From Virgibacillus dokdonensis (GTDB taxonomy: Bacteria; Bacillota; Bacilli; Bacillales; Amphibacillaceae): a stretch of DNA of 64,000 bases. Shown piece by piece: positions 46,012-54,399 of this stretch (position 1 is its first letter; each line of letters begins with the position of its first letter). Where the stretch lies: assembly GCF_900166595.1 (NCBI RefSeq), contig NZ_LT745763.1, positions 186,001 through 250,000 on the forward strand, written 5' to 3'. The notes beneath the pieces were generated by a model. The model was not told where the DNA came from. It searched no databases and saw nothing but the letters and a program-made list of their open reading frames with translations. The position numbers were made by a program, and so were the translations under genes.

Positions 46012-47433
46012 GTGTTATTTTTGGAAAATTTGATTGGTGATGTAAATAATGTTTTATGGACATACGTCTTAATTGCTGTATTACTTGGATTAGGCTTATG
46101 GTTTACGATTAAAACAGGTTTTGTGCAATTCAGATACTTACCTGAGATGTTTCGAGTTATTGCAGATAAACGAACCATTAGTGCTGCAGGTAAAAAAGGG
46201 ACTTCTTCATTTCAAGCTTTTGCCATTAGTGCAGCATCGAGAGTGGGGACTGGGAACATGGCTGGCGTAGCTGCAGCTATAGCAGCTGGAGGCCCGGGAG
46301 CGGTTTTATGGATGTGGATCATCGCTTTACTTGGTTCAGCCTCTGGTTTTGTAGAAAGTACATTAGCGCAAGTATATAAAGTTCCTCATGAAGATCAATA
46401 TCGCGGTGGACCTGCATATTATATGGAAAAAGGACTAAAAAGTCGTTGGCTTGCAGTGTTATTTGCGATTACAATTACGTTTACGTACGGATTGGTGTTT
46501 AACTCTGTTCAATCAAATACTATTAGTTTGGCGTTTGAAAATCAATTTGCCATTGATAGTGAAGTTATTGCTATTATTTTATTTGTTTTTACTGCAATAG
46601 TTATTTTTGGTGGATTAAAGAGCATTGCGAATGTAACACAAATCATCGTACCTGTAATGGCTATTTTATATATTTTATTAGCTATTTATATTTTAATTAC
46701 AAATATTACTGCAATCCCAGATATGTTAACGTATATCGTCTCCAATGCTTTTGGAATTCGTGAAGTAGCTGGTGGTGGTTTTGGTGCAGCTATTATGATG
46801 GGGATTAAACGTGGTTTGTTCTCTAATGAAGCAGGTATGGGTAGTGCCCCAAATGCTGCAGCGACTGCTGAAGTTACCCATCCTGCTAAGCAAGGGCTTA
46901 TTCAGGCATTAGGGGTATTTTTTGATACGATTTTAATTTGTAGTGCCACTGCGTTTGTGATTATTACAGCAGGTGGTTTTGAAGGAAGTAAGGCTGACGG
47001 TATACAGTTGACGCAAAATGCGTTCACTTTCCATATAGGAGATTGGGCTGGCGGTTTTATTGCCATAGCTATACTATTGTTCGCTTATAGTTCCATTTTA
47101 GGGAATTATTACTATGGGGAAACAAATATAACGTACATCCGGGATAGTAAAGTAGGTTTATTTTTATATCGAATCGGAGCGCTATTAATGGTGGCGTTTG
47201 GTGCAATAGCTTCGTTTGACTTTGTTTGGTCATTAGCTGATTTAACGATGGCAATTATGGCTTTAATTAACTTGTATGCGATAGCCAGATTGTTTAAAAT
47301 CGCTAATCAAGTGCTTCAAGATTATCGTAGACAACGGAAAGCAGGAAAAGATCCTGTCTTTTACCGCGATGTGTTAGATGATCAGGAAGGTATTGAATAT
47401 TGGGATCGAGAACAAGCAGAGCATTCTAAATAA
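46012..47433 (+). CDS. Alanine/glycine:cation symporter (AGCS family)
   Basis: 473 residues with about eleven helices. TSSFQAFAISAASRVGTGNMAGVAAAIAAGGPGAVLWMW is the AGCS signature, and MGIKRGLFSNEAGMGSAPNAAATA is a second conserved block. These carriers import alanine, glycine or glutamine with sodium (AlsT, GlnT and YrbD in Bacillus). The exact amino acid is unknown. GTG start after AGAGGAGGAA. A strong terminator shared with the convergent hxlR-like gene follows. Confidence 0.93.
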   Translation: MLFLENLIGDVNNVLWTYVLIAVLLGLGLWFTIKTGFVQFRYLPEMFRVIADKRTISAAGKKGTSSFQAFAISAASRVGTGNMAGVAAAIAAGGPGAVLWMWIIALLGSASGFVESTLAQVYKVPHEDQYRGGPAYYMEKGLKSRWLAVLFAITITFTYGLVFNSVQSNTISLAFENQFAIDSEVIAIILFVFTAIVIFGGLKSIANVTQIIVPVMAILYILLAIYILITNITAIPDMLTYIVSNAFGIREVAGGGFGAAIMMGIKRGLFSNEAGMGSAPNAAATAEVTHPAKQGLIQALGVFFDTILICSATAFVIITAGGFEGSKADGIQLTQNAFTFHIGDWAGGFIAIAILLFAYSSILGNYYYGETNITYIRDSKVGLFLYRIGALLMVAFGAIASFDFVWSLADLTMAIMALINLYAIARLFKIANQVLQDYRRQRKAGKDPVFYRDVLDDQEGIEYWDREQAEHSK

Positions 47434-47445
47434 ACAAACACAAAA

Positions 47446-47483
47446 AACAAGAGCGCGTCCTATGTATAGGAGGCGCTCTTGTT
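47446..47483. terminator. Bidirectional terminator between convergent genes
   Basis: AACAAGAGCGC...TCCT and AGGA...GCGCTCTTGTT form a 15-bp stem with one G-G mismatch. It serves the symporter gene and perhaps the convergent regulator gene. Confidence 0.85.
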
Positions 47484-47515
47484 CATGCGTCAATATTCGG
47501 GAAAAAGATCTTTGT

Positions 47516-47845
47516 TTAACATTCCTCACTTGTCTCATCATCGGAAATATGTTCTTCTGCCCACTTTTGAATTTCTTTAATGACTGGTGCGAGTGCTTTT
47601 CCTTTCTCGGATAAAGAATATTCAATGCGAACAGGGAATTCCGAGTAGACATCTCTTGTAACAATACCTTCTTTTTCCAACATTTTTAGTCGATCTGAAA
47701 GTAAACGTCCACTTATTGGTAAATCAGCTTCCATTTCCGAAAATCGCTTTGTACCTTTAAGTAAATCAAACAGAATGAGTCCTACCCATCTTGTGCTTAA
47801 TAAGCCCATTGCTTTTTCAAAACGAGGGCATAGATTCGTATCCAT
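47516..47845 (-). CDS. HxlR-family transcriptional regulator
   Basis: 109 residues. The single winged-helix domain reads CPRFEKAMGLLSTRWVGLILFDLL, FSEMEADLPISGRLLSDRLKMLEKEGIV and YSLSEKGKALAPVIKEIQKWAEEH, diagnostic of HxlR/YodB-type DNA-binding proteins. Cys6 is in the place where YodB-like members sense thiol-reactive compounds, so redox or electrophile sensing is possible. A candidate operator lies about 40 bp upstream of its start. The target genes are not evident, but the divergent aminopeptidase gene is nearby. Confidence 0.9.
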   Translation of the reverse strand: MDTNLCPRFEKAMGLLSTRWVGLILFDLLKGTKRFSEMEADLPISGRLLSDRLKMLEKEGIVTRDVYSEFPVRIEYSLSEKGKALAPVIKEIQKWAEEHISDDETSEEC

Positions 47846-47885
47846 AGATCATCACCTCAATTGGTATCCATTCCCATAGATAAAC

Positions 47886-47905
47886 AGTTATTACGAAAAG
47901 TAACT
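47886..47905. promoter_or_regulatory. Candidate operator near the HxlR gene
   Basis: AGTTA-N10-TAACT with an inner TTAC-GAAAA-GTAA is a nested inverted repeat in the promoter zone of the regulator. Autoregulation is inferred. The rest of 47906-48297 holds no other gene; it is the upstream region of the aminopeptidase. Confidence 0.4.
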
Positions 47906-48297
47906 TGTTTCTAGGGTATCATATTTTAGATGTTGCGTAAAGTTTGCTAAGAAGCACGTTTGTGTTAAGTTTTTCTCTACATAAGTATAGCCCAAACATC
48001 CAACCTCTTTACGTCCACTTTTACTGTTTTAAAAGGAACAATTGGTTATAAATACATAGCTAGTGATCGCTGCTGCGGGGTCATCCCATTGCGCTTTCCC
48101 ATCGAAGTCTTCGTGTTTTTCCTACGCTAACATGTTATTTTATTTTTTTTGAATAGAAATAGGCTCTAATGTCCTCCTCGTGAAATATTTTACACATACA
48201 AGAAGTACTTTCTCTTTGTAAATGTTCGGCTTTGGTATTTTCATTGTATTTGTGGAATAATAAAGGATATACACTAATTATTTTTTGGAGGTTAACA

Positions 48298-49536
48298 ATG
48301 GTTACTGAACAAGTACAAAAAAAATATGCTACATTAGCACTTCGTACAGGTGTTAATTTACAAAAAGGGCAAGCTTTAATGATTAATGCACCAATAGAAG
48401 GGGCGGACTTCACAAAAATTGTAGTCCGCAAAGCCTATGAAATGGGAGCGAAAAACGTACATATTAATTGGGTAGACGACGAACTAACACGGCTTAAGTT
48501 CGAATATGCTCCCGATGAAGTCATTGCCCATTTCCCAGAATGGAGAGTCATGCTTCATGAAAGTTTTGCTGAGGATGGAGCAGCAGTTTTAAACATTCGT
48601 TCAACGAATCCAGACTTATTGCAAGGAATTGACTCAGCTAAAGTGGCAAAAGCAAATAAAGCAGGCGCAGAAGCCATGAAAAATTTTCGCAAATATACGA
48701 TGAATGATAAGATTGCGTGGTCCATTATTTCGATCCCTACAGGGGACTGGGCGCAAAAGATTTTTCCTAATAAATCAAGAGAAGCTGCTATAGAGAGCCT
48801 TTGGGAGGCGATTGTGAAAATTGTTCGTGTAGATAAGGAAGATCCTATAGCTGCTTGGGAGGAGCATAATGCTTCTTTACGTGTGGCAAGAGAGGTTTTA
48901 AACGATAAAAACTATAAGAAGCTTATTTTTAAAGCACCAGGTACAAATTTGGAAATGGAGCTTCCAGAAGGACATATCTGGAAAGGCGGCTCTGCCCAAA
49001 CGGAGGGTGGTATAACGTTTAATCCGAATATGCCAACAGAAGAAGTGTTTAGCTTGCCGCATAAATATCGCGTGAACGGTACTGTTTCAAGTACGAAGCC
49101 GTTGAATTATGGCGGAAGCTTGATTGATCGATTCAAATTAACATTTAAAGATGGAGAAGTTGTTGATTTTACCGCTGAACAAGGTCAAGATACATTAGAG
49201 CATTTACTAAATATTGACGAAGGCTCTAAACGTCTTGGTGAAGTGGCTCTTGTTCCTCATGAATCACCAGTATCACAGTCTGGGCTCATTTTTTACAATA
49301 CGTTATTTGATGAAAATGCTTCTTGTCATATCGCATTAGGAAAAGCTTATCCAACGAACTTGGAAGGCGGAGCGCAAATGAATGAGGAGGAATTAGATCA
49401 ACATGGCGTTAATGATAGCTTAAGTCACGTTGACTTTATGATTGGTTCGGATCAACTTGATATCGATGGCGTATTTGCCGATGGCACAACTGAGCCGGTG
49501 TTTCGGAACGGAACATGGGCGTGGAAAAAGAAGTAA
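48298..49536 (+). CDS. ampS: M29 family aminopeptidase (AmpS/AmpT-like)
   Basis: 412 residues, normal length. LALRTGVNLQKGQALMINAP and KNVHINWVDDELTRLKFEYAP start the protein. The metal site is formed by Glu in QTEGGITFNPNMPTEE, Glu in LVPHESPVSQSG, and His/Asp in ASCHIALGKAY and SHVDFMIGS. It is a two-metal cytosolic aminopeptidase of broad specificity. ATG 48298 follows TTGGAGGT; the open frame upstream is not coding. Monocistronic with a strong terminator. Confidence 0.94.
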   Translation: MVTEQVQKKYATLALRTGVNLQKGQALMINAPIEGADFTKIVVRKAYEMGAKNVHINWVDDELTRLKFEYAPDEVIAHFPEWRVMLHESFAEDGAAVLNIRSTNPDLLQGIDSAKVAKANKAGAEAMKNFRKYTMNDKIAWSIISIPTGDWAQKIFPNKSREAAIESLWEAIVKIVRVDKEDPIAAWEEHNASLRVAREVLNDKNYKKLIFKAPGTNLEMELPEGHIWKGGSAQTEGGITFNPNMPTEEVFSLPHKYRVNGTVSSTKPLNYGGSLIDRFKLTFKDGEVVDFTAEQGQDTLEHLLNIDEGSKRLGEVALVPHESPVSQSGLIFYNTLFDENASCHIALGKAYPTNLEGGAQMNEEELDQHGVNDSLSHVDFMIGSDQLDIDGVFADGTTEPVFRNGTWAWKKK

Positions 49537-49575
49537 TAAGCTGATTGCTTGTTTGGAAATAAGAAATAAAGCAAA

Positions 49576-49616
49576 ACATCCATCTCGAGTGTGTAAGTCG
49601 AGATGGATGTTTTGGT
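49576..49616 (+). terminator. Terminator of the aminopeptidase gene
   Basis: ACATCCATCTCGA and TCGAGATGGATGT form a 13-bp perfect stem followed by TTTTGGTTT. Repeat B8 starts 3 bp later. Confidence 0.88.
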
Positions 49617-49618
49617 TT

Positions 49619-49694
49619 ACACTATAGGAAAGTATAAAAGTTTAAAGATTTATCGTATAAGAAAACGACAGCATTTTTCTGCCATAAGACTTGG
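49619..49694 (+). repeat. Family B repeat, copy B8 (right end lost)
   Basis: ACACTATAGGAAAGTATAAA, AGATTTATCGTATAAGAAAA and ATTTTTCTGCCATAAGACTT, then the element breaks off at TTGG and passes straight into family A sequence. Confidence 0.82.
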
Positions 49695-49696
49695 TA

Positions 49697-49834
49697 ACTT
49701 CAGCTCCATTGCCCTACGATAAGTCATCATCGGATCGTGTTAAATAGGAAGGCCGACTAAAACAGGGGTATAATTCTTTTATCTCTGTTGATTCCATTCG
49801 CTACGTTGCTAAACGGGATCTTGCGCCTTTGCTC
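49697..49834 (+). repeat. Family A repeat, copy A8 (left end lost, fused to B8)
   Basis: It begins at ACTTCAGCTCCATTGCCCTACG, then TAAGTCATCATCGG, AATAGGAAGGCCGACTAAAAC and the tail GCTACGTTGCTAAACGGG. The head and the GCGCCCAGCAAC core are missing, consistent with a deletion joining B8 to A8. 49835-49968 has no gene. Confidence 0.8.
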
Positions 49835-49968
49835 CCAAGCATCAGTTTTTTAGGTTTATCGTATTGGCAGATTTTATTATAAAGGTTTTGGCGGTAGCTT
49901 TAAGCCATGCCTTTAGATTACTAACGATTTGTGGAGAAGAAGGGACTTCTCGCTGATTAAGATTTCCT

Positions 49969-52110
49969 TTATAAATGACCGTGCTTCGTTAAAACAGCTT
50001 TGATTTTTGTATACCCAATTGTGTCTGGTAAAGAATCTTTTAATGGTTTTAGTTTTGGTTCGTCCAATTCTTCACGAGCAGCCAAAACAGCTTCTTCTTC
50101 CTGTGAGGTGAAAAATATTTCCCAAGCGATAGGATATCCGTCTTTAAAAGCTTTAAATAAATGGTTTTCTATGGTTTGTACAGATAGATCGCGCATAGTA
50201 GCGATGTCTTGAATTGCTTTTCCCGACCGAAATAGCTGATAACTTATGATGTGACTTGGCTGGTCTTCCTGTTTAGGGTTCGATTTTTTTATAGGTCTTG
50301 ATTCTTGAATGGGAATTACCTTTTGAACATCAGGGTGTTCTTCTCGCCATTTTTGAATAACGGTTAGAAACGCTTCTCCATACTGGTCAAACTTCCTTTC
50401 GCCAACTCCTTTAACCAGTAACATTTCTTCTTTGGTAGTTGGAAAATACCTACTTAAATCCTTTAGTGTTGCATCGGAAAACAGAATGTAAGGTGGCACG
50501 TTTTGTTCTTCCGCTAGCTGCTTTCTTAATTGTCGTAGTGAAGTGAATAAATCTTCATGATAATCTGCTACGTCATTTGTTGGCATAGGAGCAGTAAACA
50601 TCCAAACGGTTCTTTTCCCTTTTAATATATCAACGGATTGTTGGTTCAACTTTAGTGTTGGAAACTTCCCTTCTTCGGTTGCTAGCAATTGTTCAGCAAC
50701 TAAAAACTGGATCCATTCTGTCAGTTCTCTTTCGGTATAGGCGGACAGAATACCGTATGTAGATAAAGTATGTAGGCGGAATTGCCTGATTTTCCTATCT
50801 TTAGACCCTTTTAACACTTTAGCTGTCATACCTACGCCAAATTTTTCGCCCATTCGTTTTACACAGGAGAGGATTTTTTGTGCCTCTTCTGTCATATCCA
50901 CTTTCTCTTGTCGTTTTACACAATTGCTACAGCGTCCGCATCTTTTTTTCAATGAAGCGTGAAAATAACCTAAAATATAATCGGTTAAGCAACTATGTGT
51001 ATGACAGTAATTAATCATTGCTTGTAATTTACGGTATTCTGCTTGCTTCACAGATTCTTCCATATTGGATTGTTCAATTAAAAATTTTTGTAGTTGAATA
51101 TCCTGCGGAGAAAATAACAGGATACAATCACTTTTCTCCCCGTCTCTGCCAGCTCTACCTGCTTCTTGGTAATACGATTCAATATTCATTGGCATGGCGT
51201 AATGAATCACAAAGCGAACATTAGATTTATCAATTCCCATACCGAACGCATTCGTTGCTACCATAAGTTGTTTTTCATCATGAATAAAGGCAGCTTGGGC
51301 TCTCTTTCTATCCATTTCTGATAATCCTGCATGATATTTTGCCACAGAATACCCTTGCGTTTCAAGCTGATCATAGAGAGAATCCGTTTGTTTTCTTGTA
51401 GCTGCATAAATAATCCCAGATTCTTCTTTTCGTTCTTGTAAGAAAGATTGAATGTAAGCGCGCTTATCTCTTCCTTTAATGACATGAAAAGCGAGGTTTT
51501 CTCTTTCAAAACCTGTGTTAACAACATTTTCAATATGTAGTTGCTGCTGAATATCTTCAATTACTTCTGTAGTGGCTGTTGCTGTTAGAGCCATCATCAC
51601 AGGTCTTTTTGGTAACTGTTGCAATTGGGGAATAATGGAGCGATAGCTAGGTCGAAAATCATGCCCCCATTGTGATATACAGTGTGCTTCATCAAAAGCA
51701 ATTAAGGATATGCGTATGCGGTGCAATACACGCATAAAAAAGCTAGATTCAAATCGTTCTGGAGCTACATAGACAAACTTGTATCTCCCTAGCGAAATGT
51801 CTCGTAGACGCGTTTGCTGCTGTTCTGGAGACAAGGAACTATTGATATATGTAGCGGCAACCCCTAAAGCTTGTAAAGCATCCACTTGATCCTTCATTAA
51901 AGAAATAAGTGGGGAGATAATAATTGCTGTTCCCTCTAAGGCTAGTCCGGGTATTTGATAGCATAACGACTTTCCGCCTCCTGTAGGCATAACAGCAAGA
52001 ATGTTGTTTCCATTTATGATAAAGTCAATAGCTTCCTTTTGACCTGGTCGAAATTGTTGGTAACCAAAATAGGTTTGTAATAGTTTTTCTTCACGTAAAC
52101 CCAATGTCAT
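49969..52110 (-). CDS. recQ: ATP-dependent DNA helicase RecQ
   Basis: 713 residues. RecQ motifs: QFRPGQKEAI, Walker A PTGGGKS (43-49), DEAHCISQWGHDFRP, LTATAT, and QEAGRAGRDG. A zinc-binding site with CGRCSNC (about 380-390) and the RQC winged helix follow. An HRDC domain (about 510-590) contains LLVKGVGERKFDQYGE. A C-terminal helix-turn-helix module (about 625-700) completes the long form seen in Bacillus. It unwinds DNA during recombination and fork repair. AGGAGG lies only 3 nt before the ATG; TTG two codons on (52104) has better spacing and could be the true start. Confidence 0.96.
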   Translation of the reverse strand: MTLGLREEKLLQTYFGYQQFRPGQKEAIDFIINGNNILAVMPTGGGKSLCYQIPGLALEGTAIIISPLISLMKDQVDALQALGVAATYINSSLSPEQQQTRLRDISLGRYKFVYVAPERFESSFFMRVLHRIRISLIAFDEAHCISQWGHDFRPSYRSIIPQLQQLPKRPVMMALTATATTEVIEDIQQQLHIENVVNTGFERENLAFHVIKGRDKRAYIQSFLQERKEESGIIYAATRKQTDSLYDQLETQGYSVAKYHAGLSEMDRKRAQAAFIHDEKQLMVATNAFGMGIDKSNVRFVIHYAMPMNIESYYQEAGRAGRDGEKSDCILLFSPQDIQLQKFLIEQSNMEESVKQAEYRKLQAMINYCHTHSCLTDYILGYFHASLKKRCGRCSNCVKRQEKVDMTEEAQKILSCVKRMGEKFGVGMTAKVLKGSKDRKIRQFRLHTLSTYGILSAYTERELTEWIQFLVAEQLLATEEGKFPTLKLNQQSVDILKGKRTVWMFTAPMPTNDVADYHEDLFTSLRQLRKQLAEEQNVPPYILFSDATLKDLSRYFPTTKEEMLLVKGVGERKFDQYGEAFLTVIQKWREEHPDVQKVIPIQESRPIKKSNPKQEDQPSHIISYQLFRSGKAIQDIATMRDLSVQTIENHLFKAFKDGYPIAWEIFFTSQEEEAVLAAREELDEPKLKPLKDSLPDTIGYTKIKAVLTKHGHL

Positions 52111-52368
52111 TTTCCTCCTTTACCCCATCCATCTTAACATATTTTACAACATGATTACGTATTTATGGCTAGGTGAAAATATATGGGAATAGAGTATTTT
52201 CTGATTTATCGTTACATAAATTGTGTTAAAATTAAAAAATATATGATCGAACTGTAATTTCGAATGGAAAAGGGGGTATATTGCAAAATTTGATATTTAG
52301 TTTAACTTTTATACACTATATTTAAGTTGAAATAAGTATCCTAAAGAACTTTAAATACGGAGGTTTTT

Positions 52369-52932
52369 ATGAGGAAAATGGAATTAAATTATATTTTAAA
52401 TCACGGAGATATTCAAAAGTTAGCTGAAAATTATAACGAGAACAGTACGAGGGCTAAGCGAGCTAAAAAATGGATGGTCATAGGCGCTTTAGTTCTTTCC
52501 CTTATTTTAAGTGCTTTTCCTACTCTCGTAATGGGCAGAGGATTTGATTTTTATTTAGTTTTAGTTCTTATTAGCTTTATCATAACTTCTATCCTTTCTT
52601 TGCAGCAGCAAAAAAAGGATCTTATAACAAGTACAAATAGACGTTTAACAAAAGAAAATATAGGACTATTAGGTGAATATCTTACAACTATCTCTGAAGA
52701 CGGGATTCATGCTACTTTATTTCCCAATGATCCAAAAAAAGAAAGAAATATAACAAATAGTTGGGAAGAAATAGACTATTACAGTAAAGAAAGAAATCTA
52801 TTTTTTGTTTATGTTGATCGTATTAATTTTGTTTACGTTATCAAGGCTGAAGAAGCTGCAAGAGTAGATCAGTTTTTAAATAAAAAATTACCTGTCAGAA
52901 AAAATAAAAGTGGTTCTAATCATAAAAGCTAA
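52369..52932 (+). CDS. YcxB-like membrane protein
   Basis: 187 residues. Two adjacent helices (about 34-54 and 60-80) are followed by a cytoplasmic domain with GLLGEYLTTISEDGIHAT and the pattern NSWEEIDYYSKERNLFFVYVDRINFVYVIKAEE. This is typical of YcxB-like C-terminal domains. Function unknown. TACGGAGG precedes the start; the ATG two codons further on is also possible. A terminator overlaps its 3' end, and the second IS begins 34 bp past the stop. Confidence 0.75.
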   Translation: MRKMELNYILNHGDIQKLAENYNENSTRAKRAKKWMVIGALVLSLILSAFPTLVMGRGFDFYLVLVLISFIITSILSLQQQKKDLITSTNRRLTKENIGLLGEYLTTISEDGIHATLFPNDPKKERNITNSWEEIDYYSKERNLFFVYVDRINFVYVIKAEEAARVDQFLNKKLPVRKNKSGSNHKS

Positions 52933-52953
52933 ATAATTGGAACCACTTTTTTT
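52907..52953 (+). terminator. Terminator of the YcxB-like gene
   Basis: AAAGTGGTTC and GAACCACTTT arms, the left one inside the coding end, followed by TTTTTTA. The IS target duplication starts at 52958. Confidence 0.85.
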
Positions 52954-53113
52954 ATTTACCTCATAGCACTAGCATTGCATAAATATGGTTTGAAAATTCA
53001 GTAAACATCTTTGCAGGATTTTTTGCCAAAAAGACAAAGGCTAAACAAAGGTGGTCTGTCCATTTAGAAAAATTATACAATTAAACTATTAGCAACAGCG
53101 ACACTGTATGTAT

Positions 53114-54229
53114 TTACGGAATAGATCTATCGTCAAATCTGCGAATCCAGATGTACGCAGGTTTCCACAGCGCTTTATTTAACCAGCGGCTAATTCGGAG
53201 TAAGGACTTCTTACTCCTCATCTCTAACTGGATAAGTACATGTAAACAGTAAGCAATGAGCGCAAGGAAGATTTGATTTTGAATGGCAGTTTCGCTCATG
53301 CCATAAAAGTGTTTGATCTCTACATGCTGTTTGAGCCATTTGAAAAATAGCTCTATGGCCCACCGTTGACGGTAAATTTCACTAATCTCTTCGGAATTTA
53401 GATCGAAACGGTTAGTAATTAATCGTAGAATGTTTCCCTTTGTATCCACTACTTCAAGTAGGCGGAATACATTCTCTGTACGATTTTGCGTCGAACCGAT
53501 GTAAACCATCTTGTCGGATAAAACCGTAGAATCTTTAGGTATAGAAAATGATTCTACTTCACGAGTGATGGCGTTTTTCTTCAGTCTTGATACGAAAAAA
53601 TAGCCTTCATCTGTCATTCGATCAAATCGTTCATAATCAACGTATCCACGGTCAAACACATACATGGCTTCTTTGTCGTCTACGAGAACTTCCAGTTGAT
53701 TTCTGTCATGTTCTTTGGCTGTTGTAATCACTGCTTTTTCAGGATAGACGGTATCTTTATTCATAAATATAAGTCGTAAATGTAGCTTAACTCCTGCTTT
53801 TGTTTTACGGAACTTTGCCCACTTATGATTCGTTAAGTTTAATGGAAGCGTGCTAGAATCAATGATTTTCAATGGCATGTATTTCCCGTTTTTAAATTGG
53901 ATACCTTTTATTTTGTAAACAAGGTCCAAGAATAAATGGGAAAGGATCATTGGATTCATTTCATTATTCTTCCTTGATAGCTGAGATGTACTAATCGATT
54001 CAAACCCCAGTGCTTTCTGAAGTCCATCATCTATTAGGGCATCGCTCATTTCTTCCAAGCTCTCGAATCCTTGCAGTTGGGCAAGTAACATGAGCTTTAT
54101 ATACCCTGCAGTTGTTAGCTTTTTTGTGTAGTAATCTTGTTTATTTTCTTCTACTTGTTCAAATAGTTTTTTCGTATTTATAGGTGAAACCCATTTACCA
54201 AATGATGATTTTAGTGTATTCTTGTCTAT
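53114..54229 (-). CDS. IS4-family transposase with ATA in place of a start codon
   Basis: 371 residues if read from ATA at 54229 (IDKNTLKSSFGKWVSP...). The DDE residues fit KIIDSSTL, YVFDRGY and YRQRWAIELFFKWLKQ (Y-R-E-K signature). The frame is open from a stop at 54242. It contains no ATG, GTG, TTG or CTG until ATG 54091, which would drop about 46 residues and has no ribosome site. An AAAGGAT ribosome site lies 6 nt before the ATA. Either translation starts weakly at ATA, or a point change of ATG has silenced the gene. It is a distant relative of the transposase in IS copy 1. Confidence 0.85.
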   Translation of the reverse strand: MDKNTLKSSFGKWVSPINTKKLFEQVEENKQDYYTKKLTTAGYIKLMLLAQLQGFESLEEMSDALIDDGLQKALGFESISTSQLSRKNNEMNPMILSHLFLDLVYKIKGIQFKNGKYMPLKIIDSSTLPLNLTNHKWAKFRKTKAGVKLHLRLIFMNKDTVYPEKAVITTAKEHDRNQLEVLVDDKEAMYVFDRGYVDYERFDRMTDEGYFFVSRLKKNAITREVESFSIPKDSTVLSDKMVYIGSTQNRTENVFRLLEVVDTKGNILRLITNRFDLNSEEISEIYRQRWAIELFFKWLKQHVEIKHFYGMSETAIQNQIFLALIAYCLHVLIQLEMRSKKSLLRISRWLNKALWKPAYIWIRRFDDRSIP

Positions 54230-54233
54230 ACGG

Positions 54234-54293
54234 ATTATCCTTTACTTTTGGATTTGGACAGGAACCACCTGTACTTCCATTGTAAAGGATTTT
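54234..54293 (-). promoter_or_regulatory. Leader hairpin of the second transposase gene
   Basis: On the minus strand CCTTTAC pairs with GTAAAGG, whose bases are the ribosome site. GGATTTGGACAGGA on the plus strand is shared with IS copy 1. The outer arm is preceded by an A-run (plus-strand T-run), so it also looks like a terminator for plus-strand transcription. Confidence 0.6.
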
Positions 54294-54399
54294 TTTGTAT
54301 CATGAACACGTAATTATTGAACATTTTCAGTATTTTGAATCATCAGGTTTAATTAATGCAATGCTAGTGACCTCATAGACTAATATAAAAATTTTTCAT

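Larger units (their letters stand above)
52967..54369 (-). mobile_element. IS4-family insertion sequence (IS copy 2)
   Basis: A 1403 bp element with 14-bp inverted ends (CACTAGCATTGCAT), one base different from IS copy 1 in that stretch. A 9-bp target duplication, ACCTCATAG, lies at 52958-52966 and 54370-54378. It carries one transposase frame. The clean duplication shows direct transposition into the gap between the YcxB-like gene and brnQ. Confidence 0.93.

Noticed and set aside
53114..54091. Shorter transposase starting at ATG 54091
   Set aside because: No ribosome site, and the 46 residues before it in frame continue a normal transposase N-terminus. The gene more likely starts at ATA 54229 or is silenced.
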